Assembly: GCA_047601665.1 (NCBI GenBank)
Contig: JASGIT010000001.1
Coordinates: 2,542,001 to 2,606,000 of the forward strand
Reading direction: 5' to 3'
Length of the DNA stretch: 64,000 nucleotides
Source: JASGIT01 sp047601665
GTDB taxonomy: Bacteria > Pseudomonadota > Gammaproteobacteria > Burkholderiales > Burkholderiaceae_C
Both the position numbers and the translations under genes were made by a program. Position 1 is the first letter of the stretch; the number at the start of each line of letters is the position of its first letter. The notes below the pieces were generated by a model. That model searched no databases. It saw nothing but the letters and a program-made list of their open reading frames with translations, and was not told the DNA's origin. Positions 8,570 through 18,746 of this stretch are shown one piece after another.

Positions 8570-9538
8570 ATGCAAGCGCTTACCGCCATCGTTCTCGCCG
8601 CGTTCGCGGCCTATGTGGGCGCCTGGTACTTCGGCGCCATCGACGGCAACTTCGCGTTGCTGCTGTTCCTGGCCACCGTGGTCACCGGCGCGTACTGGCT
8701 GGCCGAGCGGTTCTACTTTTTGCCCCAGCGCCGCAAGGCCGCCGAGGCGCTCGAAGCCTCTTCGGCGCAGCGCCGCGCCGAACTGGAGCGCCAGGGCATC
8801 CAGAAGGTGGACAGCGGCGACGTGGACGAGGGCAAGGCGCGCCTGCTGATGCAGCCCTGGTGGCTGGACTGGACGGCGGGGCTGTTTCCGGTGATCGTGG
8901 TCGTGTTCCTGCTGCGCTCGTTCCTGTTCGAGCCGTTCAAGATTCCGTCGGGCTCCATGATTCCCACGCTGCTCGTGGGCGACCTGATCCTGGTCAACAA
9001 GTTCGCCTACGGCATCCGCCTGCCCGTGATCAACACCAAGATCACGGCGGGCACGCCGCCGCAGCGCGGCGACGTGATGGTGTTCCGCTACCCGCCCCAG
9101 CCCAGCATGGACTACATCAAGCGCGTGGTGGGCGTGCCGGGCGACGAGGTGGCGTACCTGAACAAGCGCCTGACCATCAACGGCAAGCCCGTGGAGACCA
9201 AGCCGCTGCCCGACTTCCTGGACCAGGACGCCATGCGCTACTTCAAGCAGTGGGACGAGCAGTTGGGCACGCACAACCACCACACCATCACCAACCCCGA
9301 CGTGCCTGCCTTCGTGCAGGGCGCGAGCAACTTCCAGTACCGCGAGAACTGCCGCTACAGCGTGGAGGGCGTGGTCTGCAAGGTGCCCGAGGGCCAGTAC
9401 TTCATGATGGGCGACAACCGCGACAATTCGCTCGATTCGCGCTACTGGGGCTTCGTGCCGGACGCCAACATCGTCGGCAAGGCTTTCTTCATCTGGATGA
9501 ATTTCGGCAACATCAAGCGCATCGGTTCCTTTGATTGA
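8570..9538 (+). CDS. lepB: signal peptidase I LepB
   Basis: Membrane serine protease that removes signal peptides from Sec and Tat substrates. It has 322 aa with N-terminal membrane segments (about residues 1-20 and 25-45, then one near 105-125) before the periplasmic catalytic domain. The nucleophile is Ser129 in PSGSMIPTL and the general base is Lys184 in DYIKRVVG; the MGDNRDNSLDSRYWG box E is intact. GTGGAGG just upstream gives a clear ribosome-binding site, and coupling with lepA is the classical arrangement. Confidence 0.96.
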   Translation: MQALTAIVLAAFAAYVGAWYFGAIDGNFALLLFLATVVTGAYWLAERFYFLPQRRKAAEALEASSAQRRAELERQGIQKVDSGDVDEGKARLLMQPWWLDWTAGLFPVIVVVFLLRSFLFEPFKIPSGSMIPTLLVGDLILVNKFAYGIRLPVINTKITAGTPPQRGDVMVFRYPPQPSMDYIKRVVGVPGDEVAYLNKRLTINGKPVETKPLPDFLDQDAMRYFKQWDEQLGTHNHHTITNPDVPAFVQGASNFQYRENCRYSVEGVVCKVPEGQYFMMGDNRDNSLDSRYWGFVPDANIVGKAFFIWMNFGNIKRIGSFD

Positions 9539-9552
9539 TGGAGGGTGTTCTC

Positions 9553-9912
9553 ATGCGGCGTTCCACCAGCCCAGCGCGCCAGCGCGGCCTGTCGTTCTTC
9601 GGCCTGATCTTCCTGGGCCTGATCATCGTGGGGGCGTTTGCCGTTGGCGGGCAGTCGCTGCCCATCCTGATCGAAAACCAGGCCATCAAGAAGGCCGCGC
9701 TCAAGGCCGCGCGCGAGGGCAACACGGTGGCCGAGGTGCGCGCCGTGTTCGACCGCGCCGCCTCCATTGACGACATCGCCTCCGTCAAGGCCGCCGACCT
9801 GGAAGTGACCAAGGTGAACGACAAGGTCGTGGTGGGCTACAAGTACGAGCGCGACGTGCACCTGTTCGGCCCCGCGTATCTGGTGTACCGCTTCGAGGGC
9901 AAGACGAATTAA
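9553..9912 (+). CDS. DUF4845 membrane protein
   Basis: Small single-pass membrane protein (119 aa) found between lepB and rnc in many beta- and gammaproteobacteria; its function is unknown. A hydrophobic helix covers about residues 10-32 (GLSFFGLIFLGLIIVGAF). The predicted extracytoplasmic domain ends in YLVYRFEGKTN. ATG 9553 is preferred over upstream TTG/ATG codons because GGAGGG at 9540-9545 is correctly spaced. The rnc start follows the stop directly. Confidence 0.85.
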   Translation: MRRSTSPARQRGLSFFGLIFLGLIIVGAFAVGGQSLPILIENQAIKKAALKAAREGNTVAEVRAVFDRAASIDDIASVKAADLEVTKVNDKVVVGYKYERDVHLFGPAYLVYRFEGKTN

Positions 9913-10602
9913 GTGCCGCCCCTTCCCGTTCCATTGAAGCTGCAGGAGCGCCTGCAGCACCGCTTTGCCGACCCGGCACTGCTGCAACGTGCCATCACCC
10001 ACCGCAGCTACAGCGCGGAGCACAACGAGCGGCTTGAATTCCTGGGCGACTCGGTGCTGAACCTGGCCGTATCCAGCCTGCTGTACGCGCGCCTGGCGCG
10101 GCTGCCCGAGGGCGACCTCTCGCGCGTGCGCGCCAACCTCGTCAAGCAGGACACGCTGCACCAGATCGCCCTGCGCCTGCAGCTGCCCGAGGCGCTGCGC
10201 CTGGGCGAAGGCGAGGCCAAGTCGGGCGGCAAGCAGCGCCCCTCCATCCTCGCCGATGCGCTGGAGGCGCTGATCGGCGCGGTCTACCTCGATGCGGGCT
10301 ACGGCGCCGCCGAGGCGCTGGTCCACCGCCTGTTCGAGGGCGTGGACATCACCCCGCAGATGCAGGCCGCCGCGCGCGACGCCAAGACCGCGTTGCAGGA
10401 GTGGCTGCAGGGCCGGAAAATGCAACTGCCCCAGTACCGCGTGGTGGCCACGCAGGGCGCGGCGCACCGCCAGACCTTTGACGTGGAATGCGCCATTCCC
10501 GCCCTGGCGCTGGCGCAGCGCGGCACGGGCAGTTCGCGCCGTGCGGGCGAGCAGGCCGCGGCCGCTGCCATGCTGGCCACTTTGAAAGCCAAACACCCAT
10601 GA
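9913..10602 (+). CDS. rnc: ribonuclease III
   Basis: Double-strand-specific endoribonuclease that processes rRNA precursors and structured mRNAs. It has 229 aa: an RNase III catalytic domain (about 1-150) with the signature RLEFLGDSVL and the second metal-binding motif LADALEALIGAVYLD, then a dsRNA-binding domain (about 155-225). It starts with GTG immediately after the previous stop. The end overlaps era by ATGA, and the rnc-era-recO order is the widespread one. Confidence 0.96.
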   Translation: MPPLPVPLKLQERLQHRFADPALLQRAITHRSYSAEHNERLEFLGDSVLNLAVSSLLYARLARLPEGDLSRVRANLVKQDTLHQIALRLQLPEALRLGEGEAKSGGKQRPSILADALEALIGAVYLDAGYGAAEALVHRLFEGVDITPQMQAAARDAKTALQEWLQGRKMQLPQYRVVATQGAAHRQTFDVECAIPALALAQRGTGSSRRAGEQAAAAAMLATLKAKHP

Positions 10603-11609
10603 GCGATGCTCCTAAAGAAATAGCTGCCAGCGCTGACCCCACAAGCGCTGAAGGCCAAAAAGACCTTGAATCCATGCTCGCGGCGCTGCAGCCCGCGGGC
10701 GATGCCGCCGCCGCGGGCCAGCGCTGCGGGCTGATCGCCATCGTCGGCAAGCCCAACGTGGGCAAGTCCACGCTGATGAACGCGCTGGTGGGGCAGAAGA
10801 TCAGCATCACCTCGCGCAAGGCGCAGACCACGCGCCATCGCATCACGGGCATCCGCACGCGCGGGGCCGCGCAGTTCGTGTTCGTCGATACGCCGGGCTT
10901 CCAGACCAAGCACAGCACGGCCCTGAACAAGTCGCTCAACAAGACGGTGATGGGCGCGATCGGCGACGTGGACCTGATCCTGTTCGTGGTCGAGGCAGGC
11001 AGCTTCACCCTGGCCGACGCCAAGGTGCTGAGCCTGTTCAAGCCCGGCATCCCCACGCTGCTGATCGCCAACAAGCTCGACACCGTGGCCCGCCGCGCCG
11101 AGATCGCGCCCTGGCTGCGCGACATGCAGCAGCGCCACCCGTTCGCCGAGTTCGTGCCCATGTCGGCCAAGAACAAGGGCGACATCGAGCGCCTGTTCGG
11201 CATCTGCGAAAAGTACCTGCCCGAGCAGCCCTGGTGGTACGCCGAGGACGAACTGACCGACCGCAGCGAGAAATTCCTCGCCAGCGAGACGGTGCGCGAA
11301 AAGCTGTTCCGCTTCACGGGCGACGAACTGCCGTACACCTCCACCGTGGTGATCGACAAGTTCGAGGAAGAAAAAAGCAAGCAGTACAAGCGCTTCATCC
11401 GCGTGGCCGCCACCATCGTGGTCGAGCGCGACGGCCACAAGGCCATGGTGATCGGCGAGAAAGGCGAGCGCCTGAAACGCATCAGCACCGAGGCACGGCA
11501 GGAGCTCGAAAAGCTCATGGACGCCAAGGTGTTCCTCGAAGTCTGGGTCAAGGTGCGCTCCGGCTGGGCGGACGACGAAGCGCGCGTGCGCTCGTTCGGA
11601 TACGAGTGA
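10599..11609 (+). CDS. era: GTPase Era with an N-terminal extension containing a repeat
   Basis: Essential GTPase for 16S rRNA maturation and 30S assembly. P-loop IVGKPNVGKST, switch DTPGFQ, NKLD and a C-terminal KH domain (GHKAMVIGEKGERLKRI) are all present. At 336 aa it is about 35 residues longer than typical Era, and the excess is N-terminal. Residues 8-21 (I-A-A-S-A-D-P-T-S-A-E-G-Q-K) are encoded by a copy of the dyad repeat found between genes elsewhere in this window. The start overlaps the rnc stop (ATGA), so the extension is probably translated. Confidence 0.95.
   Translation: MSDAPKEIAASADPTSAEGQKDLESMLAALQPAGDAAAAGQRCGLIAIVGKPNVGKSTLMNALVGQKISITSRKAQTTRHRITGIRTRGAAQFVFVDTPGFQTKHSTALNKSLNKTVMGAIGDVDLILFVVEAGSFTLADAKVLSLFKPGIPTLLIANKLDTVARRAEIAPWLRDMQQRHPFAEFVPMSAKNKGDIERLFGICEKYLPEQPWWYAEDELTDRSEKFLASETVREKLFRFTGDELPYTSTVVIDKFEEEKSKQYKRFIRVAATIVVERDGHKAMVIGEKGERLKRISTEARQELEKLMDAKVFLEVWVKVRSGWADDEARVRSFGYE
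10618..10660 (+). repeat. dyad repeat copy inside the era reading frame
   Basis: Contains TAGCTGCCAGCGCT, a 9-nt spacer, then AGCGCTGAAGGCC. The CAGCGCT/AGCGCTG arms pair perfectly and the flanks match the intergenic copies at 13130, 35397 and 51480. The copy is read in frame as era codons 8-21 without a stop. Confidence 0.75.
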
Positions 11610-12346
11610 CCGCCAAACGGGTCAGCGACGAACCCGCCTTCGTGCTCCACAGCTACGACTGGAGCGAGTCGAGCCTGATCCTCGAAACCTTCACCCGCCA
11701 CCGGGGCCGCGTGGCGCTGGTGGCCAAGGGCGCGAAAAAGCCCAGTTCCAACTTCCGCCCCGTGCTGCTGCCCTTGCAGCCGCTCGCCATCAGCTACACG
11801 CTGGGCGAGGAAATCCACCCGCTCAAGGGTGCGGAATGGGTGGGCGGGCACGTCATGCCCACGGGCGGCGCGCTGCTGTCGGGCCTGTACCTCAACGAAC
11901 TGCTGCTGCGCCTGACCGCGCGCGACGACCCGCACGCCGCGCTGTTCGACCTGTACGCGGGCGTGGTGCGCGTGCTGGCCAGCGAACATGGCGACGCGCT
12001 GGAGCCGGTGCTGCGCGCCTTCGAACTGCTGCTGCTGCGCGAACTGGGCCTGCTGCCAGAGCTGGACGCCGAAACCCTCACGCTCGCGCCCCTGCAGCCC
12101 GATGCGCGCTACGCCCTGGCGCCCGAAGCGGGCCTGCGCGCCGCCGCCCCGCAAGACCGCGCCGCGCTCACGGGATTGCAGTGGCAAGCCCTGCACCATG
12201 CGCTAGAACAGGGCTACCCCGCCACCCTGCGCGCCTGCGCCGCCGCGGCGGCAGAACTCAAGCCGCAACTGCGCACCCTGCTGCAATACCATTGCGGGAG
12301 CCCGCTGCGCACGCGCCAGCTTTTGATGGATCTGCAATCGCTATGA
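11606..12346 (+). CDS. recO: DNA repair protein RecO
   Basis: RecF-pathway mediator that helps load RecA on SSB-coated single-stranded DNA and anneals strands. It has 246 aa with an N-terminal OB fold (SYDWSESSLILETFTRHRGRVALVAKGAKKP) followed by a helical domain. The zinc-binding cysteines of some RecO proteins are not preserved. A GTG start at 11606 gives a GTGA overlap with era. The C-terminal LRTRQLLMDLQSL is typical. pdxJ overlaps its stop. Confidence 0.92.
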   Translation: MTAKRVSDEPAFVLHSYDWSESSLILETFTRHRGRVALVAKGAKKPSSNFRPVLLPLQPLAISYTLGEEIHPLKGAEWVGGHVMPTGGALLSGLYLNELLLRLTARDDPHAALFDLYAGVVRVLASEHGDALEPVLRAFELLLLRELGLLPELDAETLTLAPLQPDARYALAPEAGLRAAAPQDRAALTGLQWQALHHALEQGYPATLRACAAAAAELKPQLRTLLQYHCGSPLRTRQLLMDLQSL

Positions 12347-13125
12347 CCGCCCACATCCGTACCGCCCTTTCCATCAACGTCAACAAAGTCGCCCTGGTGC
12401 GCAACACGCGCCACCTGGGCATTCCCAGCGTCACCCGCGCCGCGCAGCAGTGCCTGGAGGCGGGCGCGCAGGGCATCACCATCCACCCGCGCCCCGACGG
12501 CCGCCACATCCGCGCGCAGGACGTGACGGACTTGGCCAAACTGCTCCAGGACTGGCCGCAGGCCGAGTTCAACATCGAGGGCAACCCCACGCAGAACCTG
12601 ATGGACTTCATCCGCGAGCTTGCGGGCCGGGACATGCGCCCTCACCAGGCCACCTTCGTGCCCGACGGCGAGAGCCAGTTCACCAGCGACCACGGCTGGA
12701 GCTTTCCGCAGGACGCCGAACGCCTCGCGCCGCTGATCGCCGAATGCAAGGCCCTGGGCGTGCGCGTGAGCCTGTTCATGGACCCCATCCCCGAGCAAAT
12801 GGCCGCCGCCCGCGCCACGGGGGCCGACCGCGTGGAGCTGTACACCGAGCCCTACGCCGCCGCCTGGGGCACGCCCGGTCAGGACGGCCAGCTGCAGCGC
12901 TACGCCGCCGCCGCCCGGGCCGCGCTGGCGGCGGGCCTGGGCGTGAACGCGGGCCACGACCTGAACCAGGACAACCTCGCCAGCTTCGTCGCCCACCTGC
13001 CGGGGCTGGCCGAAGTCTCCATCGGCCATGCCTTCGTGGCCGATGCCCTGGAACTGGGCTACGGCGACGCGGTGCGCGCCTACCTGCGCTGCATCGCCCA
13101 GGGCATGAGCGAGCGCAGCTCCTGA
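12343..13125 (+). CDS. pdxJ: pyridoxine 5'-phosphate synthase PdxJ
   Basis: Condenses 3-amino-2-oxopropyl phosphate with 1-deoxyxylulose 5-phosphate to give pyridoxine 5'-phosphate. It has 260 aa, a TIM barrel beginning ALSINVNKVALVRNTR, with ITIHPRPDGRHI, FNIEGNP, VPDGESQFTSDHGW and NAGHDLN. The start overlaps the recO stop by ATGA. The product PLP is a cofactor for several enzymes encoded nearby (TrpB, ThrC, the aminotransferase). Confidence 0.96.
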   Translation: MTAHIRTALSINVNKVALVRNTRHLGIPSVTRAAQQCLEAGAQGITIHPRPDGRHIRAQDVTDLAKLLQDWPQAEFNIEGNPTQNLMDFIRELAGRDMRPHQATFVPDGESQFTSDHGWSFPQDAERLAPLIAECKALGVRVSLFMDPIPEQMAAARATGADRVELYTEPYAAAWGTPGQDGQLQRYAAAARAALAAGLGVNAGHDLNQDNLASFVAHLPGLAEVSIGHAFVADALELGYGDAVRAYLRCIAQGMSERSS

Positions 13126-13129
13126 TTTC

Positions 13130-13165
13130 ATAGCTGCTAGCGCTTTATCCATAAGCGCTGGAGCC
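13130..13165 (+). repeat. dyad repeat, pdxJ-acpS gap
   Basis: ATAGCTGCTAGCGCTT, a short AT-rich centre, then ATAAGCGCTGGAGCCC. The AGCGCTT/AAGCGCT arms form a hairpin. It occupies most of the 58-bp gap between pdxJ and acpS and probably lies within their common transcript. Confidence 0.8.
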
Positions 13166-13183
13166 CCATTTCATTCAAAAACG

Positions 13184-13591
13184 ATGATCTACGGCATAGG
13201 CACTGACATCTGCGATGTGCGCCGCATCCGCGACACCCTCCAGCGCCACGGCGACCGCTTTGCCGAAAAGGTGCTGGCCGACGCCGAACTGCGCACCTGG
13301 AAGGAGCGCAGCGCCCGCTGGCCCGAGCGCGGCATCCGCTACCTGGCCACGCGCTTTTCGGCCAAGGAGGCGTTCAGCAAGGCCATCGGCTTGGGCATGA
13401 CCATGCCCATGACCTGGCGCGCCTGCGAGGTCGCCAAGCTCGCCAGCGGCCAGCCGGTCATCGTGCTGCATGGCGCGCTCAAGGACTGGTGCGAGGCGCG
13501 CCGCCTGACCGTCCACCTCAGCGTGACCGACGAAACCGACTACGCGGCCAGCTTTTGCGTGGTAGAGGTCAAATCGCCCTCCAGCCCTTGA
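13184..13591 (+). CDS. acpS: holo-[acyl-carrier-protein] synthase AcpS
   Basis: Transfers 4'-phosphopantetheine from CoA to Ser37 of AcpP. It has 135 aa with the two family motifs: GIGTDICDVRRI (metal-binding Asp) at the N-terminus and RFSAKEAFSKAIG (catalytic Glu/Lys) near residue 62. The C-terminal HLSVTDETDYAASFCVVE strand is normal. It is separated from pdxJ only by the dyad repeat, consistent with the common pdxJ-acpS pairing. Confidence 0.94.
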   Translation: MIYGIGTDICDVRRIRDTLQRHGDRFAEKVLADAELRTWKERSARWPERGIRYLATRFSAKEAFSKAIGLGMTMPMTWRACEVAKLASGQPVIVLHGALKDWCEARRLTVHLSVTDETDYAASFCVVEVKSPSSP

Positions 13592-13594
13592 CCA

Positions 13595-13616
13595 TCCAGC
13601 GCTAGCAGCTATCAGA
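13595..13616 (-). repeat. half copy of the dyad repeat
   Basis: On the minus strand this reads TGATAGCTGCTAGCGCTGGA: the left arm of the family joined directly to the outer tail, with the centre and second arm missing. It lies between acpS and nagZ, just before the nagZ ribosome-binding region. Confidence 0.6.
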
Positions 13617-13626
13617 CCAAGAGCAC

Positions 13627-14685
13627 ATGACAGACCATTCCCCCCTCATCATCGACGTGGCAGGCACGGAGCTGACCGCCGTCGACCGCCGCCGCCTCGC
13701 TCACCCGCTGGTGGGCGGCGTCATCCTGTTCGCGCGCAACTGGCAAGACCGCGCCCAGCTGCTGCAACTCGCCAGCGCCATCAAGGCCGTGCGCGACGAC
13801 CTGCTGATCTGCGTGGACCACGAAGGCGGCCGCGTGCAGCGCTTTCGCACCGACGGCTTCACCCACCTGCCGCCCATGCGCGCCCTGGGCGAACTCTGGA
13901 TGAAGGACGCACTGCAGGCCACCAACGCCGCCACCGCCTGCGGCTACGTGTTGGGCAGCGAACTGCGCGCCTGCGGGGTGGACTTCAGCTTCACCCCCGT
14001 GCTCGACCTCGACTACGGCGAGAGCAGCGTGATCGGCGACCGCGCCTTCCACCGCGACCCGCGCGTGGCGGCCCTGCTCGCCAAGAGCCTCATGCATGGC
14101 CTGCTGCAGGCGGGCATGGCCAACTGTGGCAAGCACTTTCCCGGCCACGGCTTCGTGCAGGCCGACTCGCACACCGACGTGCCGGTGGACAAGCGCGGCC
14201 TCAAGGCCATCCTGGCCGACGACGCCGCGCCTTACCCGTGGCTCTGCACCACGCTCGCCAGCGTCATGCCCGCCCACGTCATCTACCCCCGGGTGGACAA
14301 GCGCCCGGCGGGCTTTTCGCGCAAATGGCTGCAAGACATCCTGCGCGGGCGGCTGCGCTTTGGCGGCGCCATCTTCAGCGACGACCTGAGCATGGAAGGC
14401 GCGCGCCGCCTCGACGGCCAACTCCTCAGCTATACCGACGCCGCCCTGGCCGCGCTCGACGCGGGCTGCGACCTGGCGCTGCTGTGCAACCAGAGCCTGG
14501 GCGAGGGCAGGGCGCTGGACGAACTGCTGGACGGCATGTCCGCCGCCCGGCAGGCGGGCCGCTGGCACCCCCAGCCCCGCAGCGAAGAGCGCCGCCGCGC
14601 CCTGCTGCCCGAAACCCTGCCCCTGCCGTGGGACGAACTCATGGTGCACCCCGCCTACATGCAGGCGCTCGATTGGCTGCCGTAG
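13627..14685 (+). CDS. nagZ: beta-N-acetylhexosaminidase NagZ
   Basis: Cytosolic glycoside hydrolase family 3 enzyme that removes GlcNAc from anhydro-muropeptides during cell-wall recycling. The 352-aa protein has the expected motifs: VDHEGGRVQRF near the substrate site, KHFPGHGFVQADSHTD (catalytic His loop) around residue 175, and IFSDDLSMEGA with the nucleophile Asp around residue 255. Length and domain order match the proteobacterial single-domain NagZ. It ends the + strand block that began with fabG. Confidence 0.95.
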   Translation: MTDHSPLIIDVAGTELTAVDRRRLAHPLVGGVILFARNWQDRAQLLQLASAIKAVRDDLLICVDHEGGRVQRFRTDGFTHLPPMRALGELWMKDALQATNAATACGYVLGSELRACGVDFSFTPVLDLDYGESSVIGDRAFHRDPRVAALLAKSLMHGLLQAGMANCGKHFPGHGFVQADSHTDVPVDKRGLKAILADDAAPYPWLCTTLASVMPAHVIYPRVDKRPAGFSRKWLQDILRGRLRFGGAIFSDDLSMEGARRLDGQLLSYTDAALAALDAGCDLALLCNQSLGEGRALDELLDGMSAARQAGRWHPQPRSEERRRALLPETLPLPWDELMVHPAYMQALDWLP

Positions 14686-14778
14686 TCAGCGTCTGACAGG
14701 GCTCATCCGTTGATGATTACAGGGCAGCTCAAAGCTCGGGTTTACCCTGTATCAGGACTCAACGTCTGGAGCAAAACC

Positions 14779-16578
14779 ATGAAAACGCCTTCCGCACCGC
14801 TGGTGGTGCTCACCCTGGCCGCCGCCTGCGCGCTCGCGGCCTGCAACGACGACCAGTCCGCGCCCGCCGCCGCGGCGCCCGCGCAGCCCCAGGCGCTGGC
14901 CGCCACCCCCGCGCCGGCGCCCGAACCAGAGCCCCAGCCCGTGGCCTACACCCCGCCCAGCGCCGACACGCTCTACCAGATGGTGGCTCCCATCGCGCTG
15001 TACCCCGACAAGCTGGTGGCGCAAATCCTCGCGGGCTCCACCTACCCCGACCAGATCAGCGCCGCATCGCTCTGGATGGGCCAGAACCCCGGCCTCAAGG
15101 GCCAGGCGCTGGCCAACGCGGCGGACCAGCAGCCCTGGGACCCGAGCGTCAAGTCGCTCACCGCCTTCCCCAACGTGCTGCAGCAAATGTCGTCCAACCT
15201 GCCGTGGACCACCGCCCTGGGCAAGGCGTACTACAACGACCCGAGCGACGTGATGAACGCCATCCAGGTCATGCGCGGGCGCGCCCGCAAGGCCGGCACG
15301 CTCAAGACTTCGCCGCAGATGCGCGTGGCGGCCACGCCCATTCCGGTGCAGCAAGGCGTGGTCGTGGACGAAGGCCCCGTGGTCGTGCCCCCGCCGCCCG
15401 ACTACATCACCATCGAGCCCGCCGTGCCCGACACCGTCTACGTGCCCGCCTACGACCCGCAGGTGGTCTACGGCACCCCCGTGCCCGTGTACCCGCAGTA
15501 CGCCTGGTCGGCGCCCGCCTACGTCCAGCCCGCGGGCCCCAGCGCGCTGACCGTGGGCGCGCTGGCCTTTGGCGCGGCCATCGTCGTCGCGGCGGTCTCC
15601 AGCCGCCACAGCTGGGGCTGGAACTCCTGGGGCATGAACTGGGCTCCGCCGCCACCGCCGCGCCCGGCCTACGTGCAGCGCGGCGGGGCCATGCCACCGC
15701 CGCCACCGCCGTTCGTGCGTCCGTCCGTCACCTATCGGGGCAACACCTACGTGTCGCGCTCCACCACCGTGGTGGAACACAACAACATCCGCAACACCAC
15801 CATCAACAACTACGGCCAGCGCCCGAATGCCCCCGGCTTCGCGCAGCAGCAACGGCCGCCCATGCCGCAGGGCGGCCCCGGCAACCCGGGCCGCATGGGG
15901 TTTGCCGCCATGCAGGGGCAGCAACAGCAGCCACAGCCGCCGCAAGGCCAGCCTCCGGGCGCGTTCCCGGGCCGTATGCCGCCGAACATGCAGCAGCCCC
16001 ACGGCCCGCAGGCCGCCTTCCAGACGCAACAGATGCAGGAACGCCAGGCCCGGGAGCAGCAGCGCCAGCAGCAAATGCAAGAGCGCCAGACCCAGGCGCA
16101 GCAGCAGCGCCAGCAGCAGATGCAAATGCAGCAGCAACGCCAGGCCCAGGACCAGCAACGCCAGCAGCAGATGCAGCAGGCCCAGCAGCGCCAAGGCCAG
16201 CAGCAACAGATGCAAGAGCGCCAGCAGCAGCAACAGCAGATGCAGGAACGCCAGGCCCAGCAGCGCGCCATGCAGCAGCAACAGGCGAATCAGCGCCAGC
16301 AGCAAATGGAGCAGCAACGCGCCCAGCAGCAGCAACAGATGCAGATGCAACGCCAGCAGCAGGAGCAGCAGCGCCAGTCCCAGGAACGCCAGCAGCAGAT
16401 GCAAATGCAGCAGCGTCAGGCCCAGGAGCGCCAACAACAGATGCAGATGCAGCAGCAACGCCAGGCCCAGGAGCGGCAGCAGCAGATGGCGCAGCAACAC
16501 GCCCAGGAACGCCAGCGCCAGCAGGCCCCGCAGCAGGAGCACCGCCAGCGCCCCGACGAGCGCCGGCACGAACGTTGA
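14779..16578 (+). CDS. DUF3300 lipoprotein with glutamine-rich tail
   Basis: Probable lipoprotein of 599 aa. The signal peptide ends in the lipobox L-A-A-C with Cys22. An Ala/Pro/Glu-rich linker is followed by the DUF3300 domain (about residues 60-220; MVAPIALYPDKLVAQILAGSTYP is characteristic), a Pro/Trp/Tyr-rich stretch with a hydrophobic segment (ALTVGALAFGAAIVVAAV), and a tail of about 170 residues made almost only of Gln, Arg, Met, Ala and Glu. ATG 14779 is chosen because it begins the signal peptide. The DUF3300 function is unknown; secretion to the envelope is an inference from the lipobox. Confidence 0.85.
   Translation: MKTPSAPLVVLTLAAACALAACNDDQSAPAAAAPAQPQALAATPAPAPEPEPQPVAYTPPSADTLYQMVAPIALYPDKLVAQILAGSTYPDQISAASLWMGQNPGLKGQALANAADQQPWDPSVKSLTAFPNVLQQMSSNLPWTTALGKAYYNDPSDVMNAIQVMRGRARKAGTLKTSPQMRVAATPIPVQQGVVVDEGPVVVPPPPDYITIEPAVPDTVYVPAYDPQVVYGTPVPVYPQYAWSAPAYVQPAGPSALTVGALAFGAAIVVAAVSSRHSWGWNSWGMNWAPPPPPRPAYVQRGGAMPPPPPPFVRPSVTYRGNTYVSRSTTVVEHNNIRNTTINNYGQRPNAPGFAQQQRPPMPQGGPGNPGRMGFAAMQGQQQQPQPPQGQPPGAFPGRMPPNMQQPHGPQAAFQTQQMQERQAREQQRQQQMQERQTQAQQQRQQQMQMQQQRQAQDQQRQQQMQQAQQRQGQQQQMQERQQQQQQMQERQAQQRAMQQQQANQRQQQMEQQRAQQQQQMQMQRQQQEQQRQSQERQQQMQMQQRQAQERQQQMQMQQQRQAQERQQQMAQQHAQERQRQQAPQQEHRQRPDERRHER
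16021..16545 (+). repeat. CAG-type codon repeat encoding the Gln-rich tail
   Basis: About 525 bp of irregular CAG/CAA/CGC/ATG codons encode units such as Q-M-Q-E-R-Q-A-Q and Q-Q-R-Q-Q-Q-M-Q. The unit is degenerate, with mixed CAG and CAA, so it is an old, diverged low-complexity tract and not a fresh microsatellite. Length variation between strains would be expected. Confidence 0.8.
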
Positions 16579-16581
16579 TGG

Positions 16582-17165
16582 CTACTGCGCGGCCTTCCAG
16601 CGCCGCACCACGCGCTGGAAGATCAGCGCATTCGGTATCTGGAGCAGCAGGGGCTGCTCCGGCGTGCTCTGGGCGTCTTCGAGCGTGACGTAGAGCAGGT
16701 TGATGTCCACCACGCGGCCCTTGGCGCCGGGCTTCTCGGCGGTATCCAGCACCTCGATGGTGTCGCCCACCTCGAACGGCTCCGCCGTGAAGATGAGCAG
16801 CGCGCAGAACAGGTTGGACAGCACGCTCCACGCCGCGAAGAAGGCCACCGCGCCCACGGTGGCGAAGCCGGTGAAGGCCGTCCACAGCACCGTGGCCGAT
16901 ACGCCCAGCCGCTCCAGCACCAGCAGCGCGGCGCTGCCGAAGATCACCCAGCGGATCAGCCCGTTCACCGGCCCCAGCGCCTCGGGCGGCAGGCCGTAGC
17001 GCTGGCTGGCGCGCGTGGCGATGCGGCGCAGGCCCTGCTGCAGCAGCCAGGCCACCGCCATGATCAGCACGATCTGCACGGCGGGGACGATCACATCCAG
17101 CCAGGCCTGCGCCCAATCGGGCAGGCGCGCCACCAGCGATTCGAACGTGACGCGCTTGGTCGCCA

Positions 17166-17166
<1 letters not shown>
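16582..17166 (-). CDS. small MscS-family mechanosensitive channel
   Basis: Predicted inner-membrane channel or MscS-like protein of 194 aa. Three hydrophobic segments (about residues 25-45, 65-85, 88-118) precede a pore-helix-like FTGFATVGAVAFFAAWSVLSNLFCALLIF. The MscS beta domain follows (EPFEVGDTIEVLD ... GRVVDINLLYVTLED ... IPNALIFQ). It is short: the large C-terminal domain of MscS is absent, as in other minimal homologues. The ATG overlaps the lysS stop by one base, so it is the downstream gene of a lysS operon. It converges on the DUF3300 gene with a 3-bp gap and no visible terminator. Confidence 0.85.
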
Positions 17167-18713
<1,547 letters not shown>

Positions 18714-18746
18714 GTGAGGGCGGGCTGGAATTCTGGCGGAAACCTT

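Noticed and set aside
14715..14754. ACAGGG ... CCCTGT inverted repeat before the DUF3300 gene as a terminator of nagZ
   Set aside because: The loop is about 20 nt and no T tract follows. It could be an operator, but nothing else supports this.
16021..16545. Regular CAG-rich tract as a CRISPR or tandem repeat array
   Set aside because: The units are short, irregular and in frame within one gene, with no spacers. It is coding low-complexity sequence.
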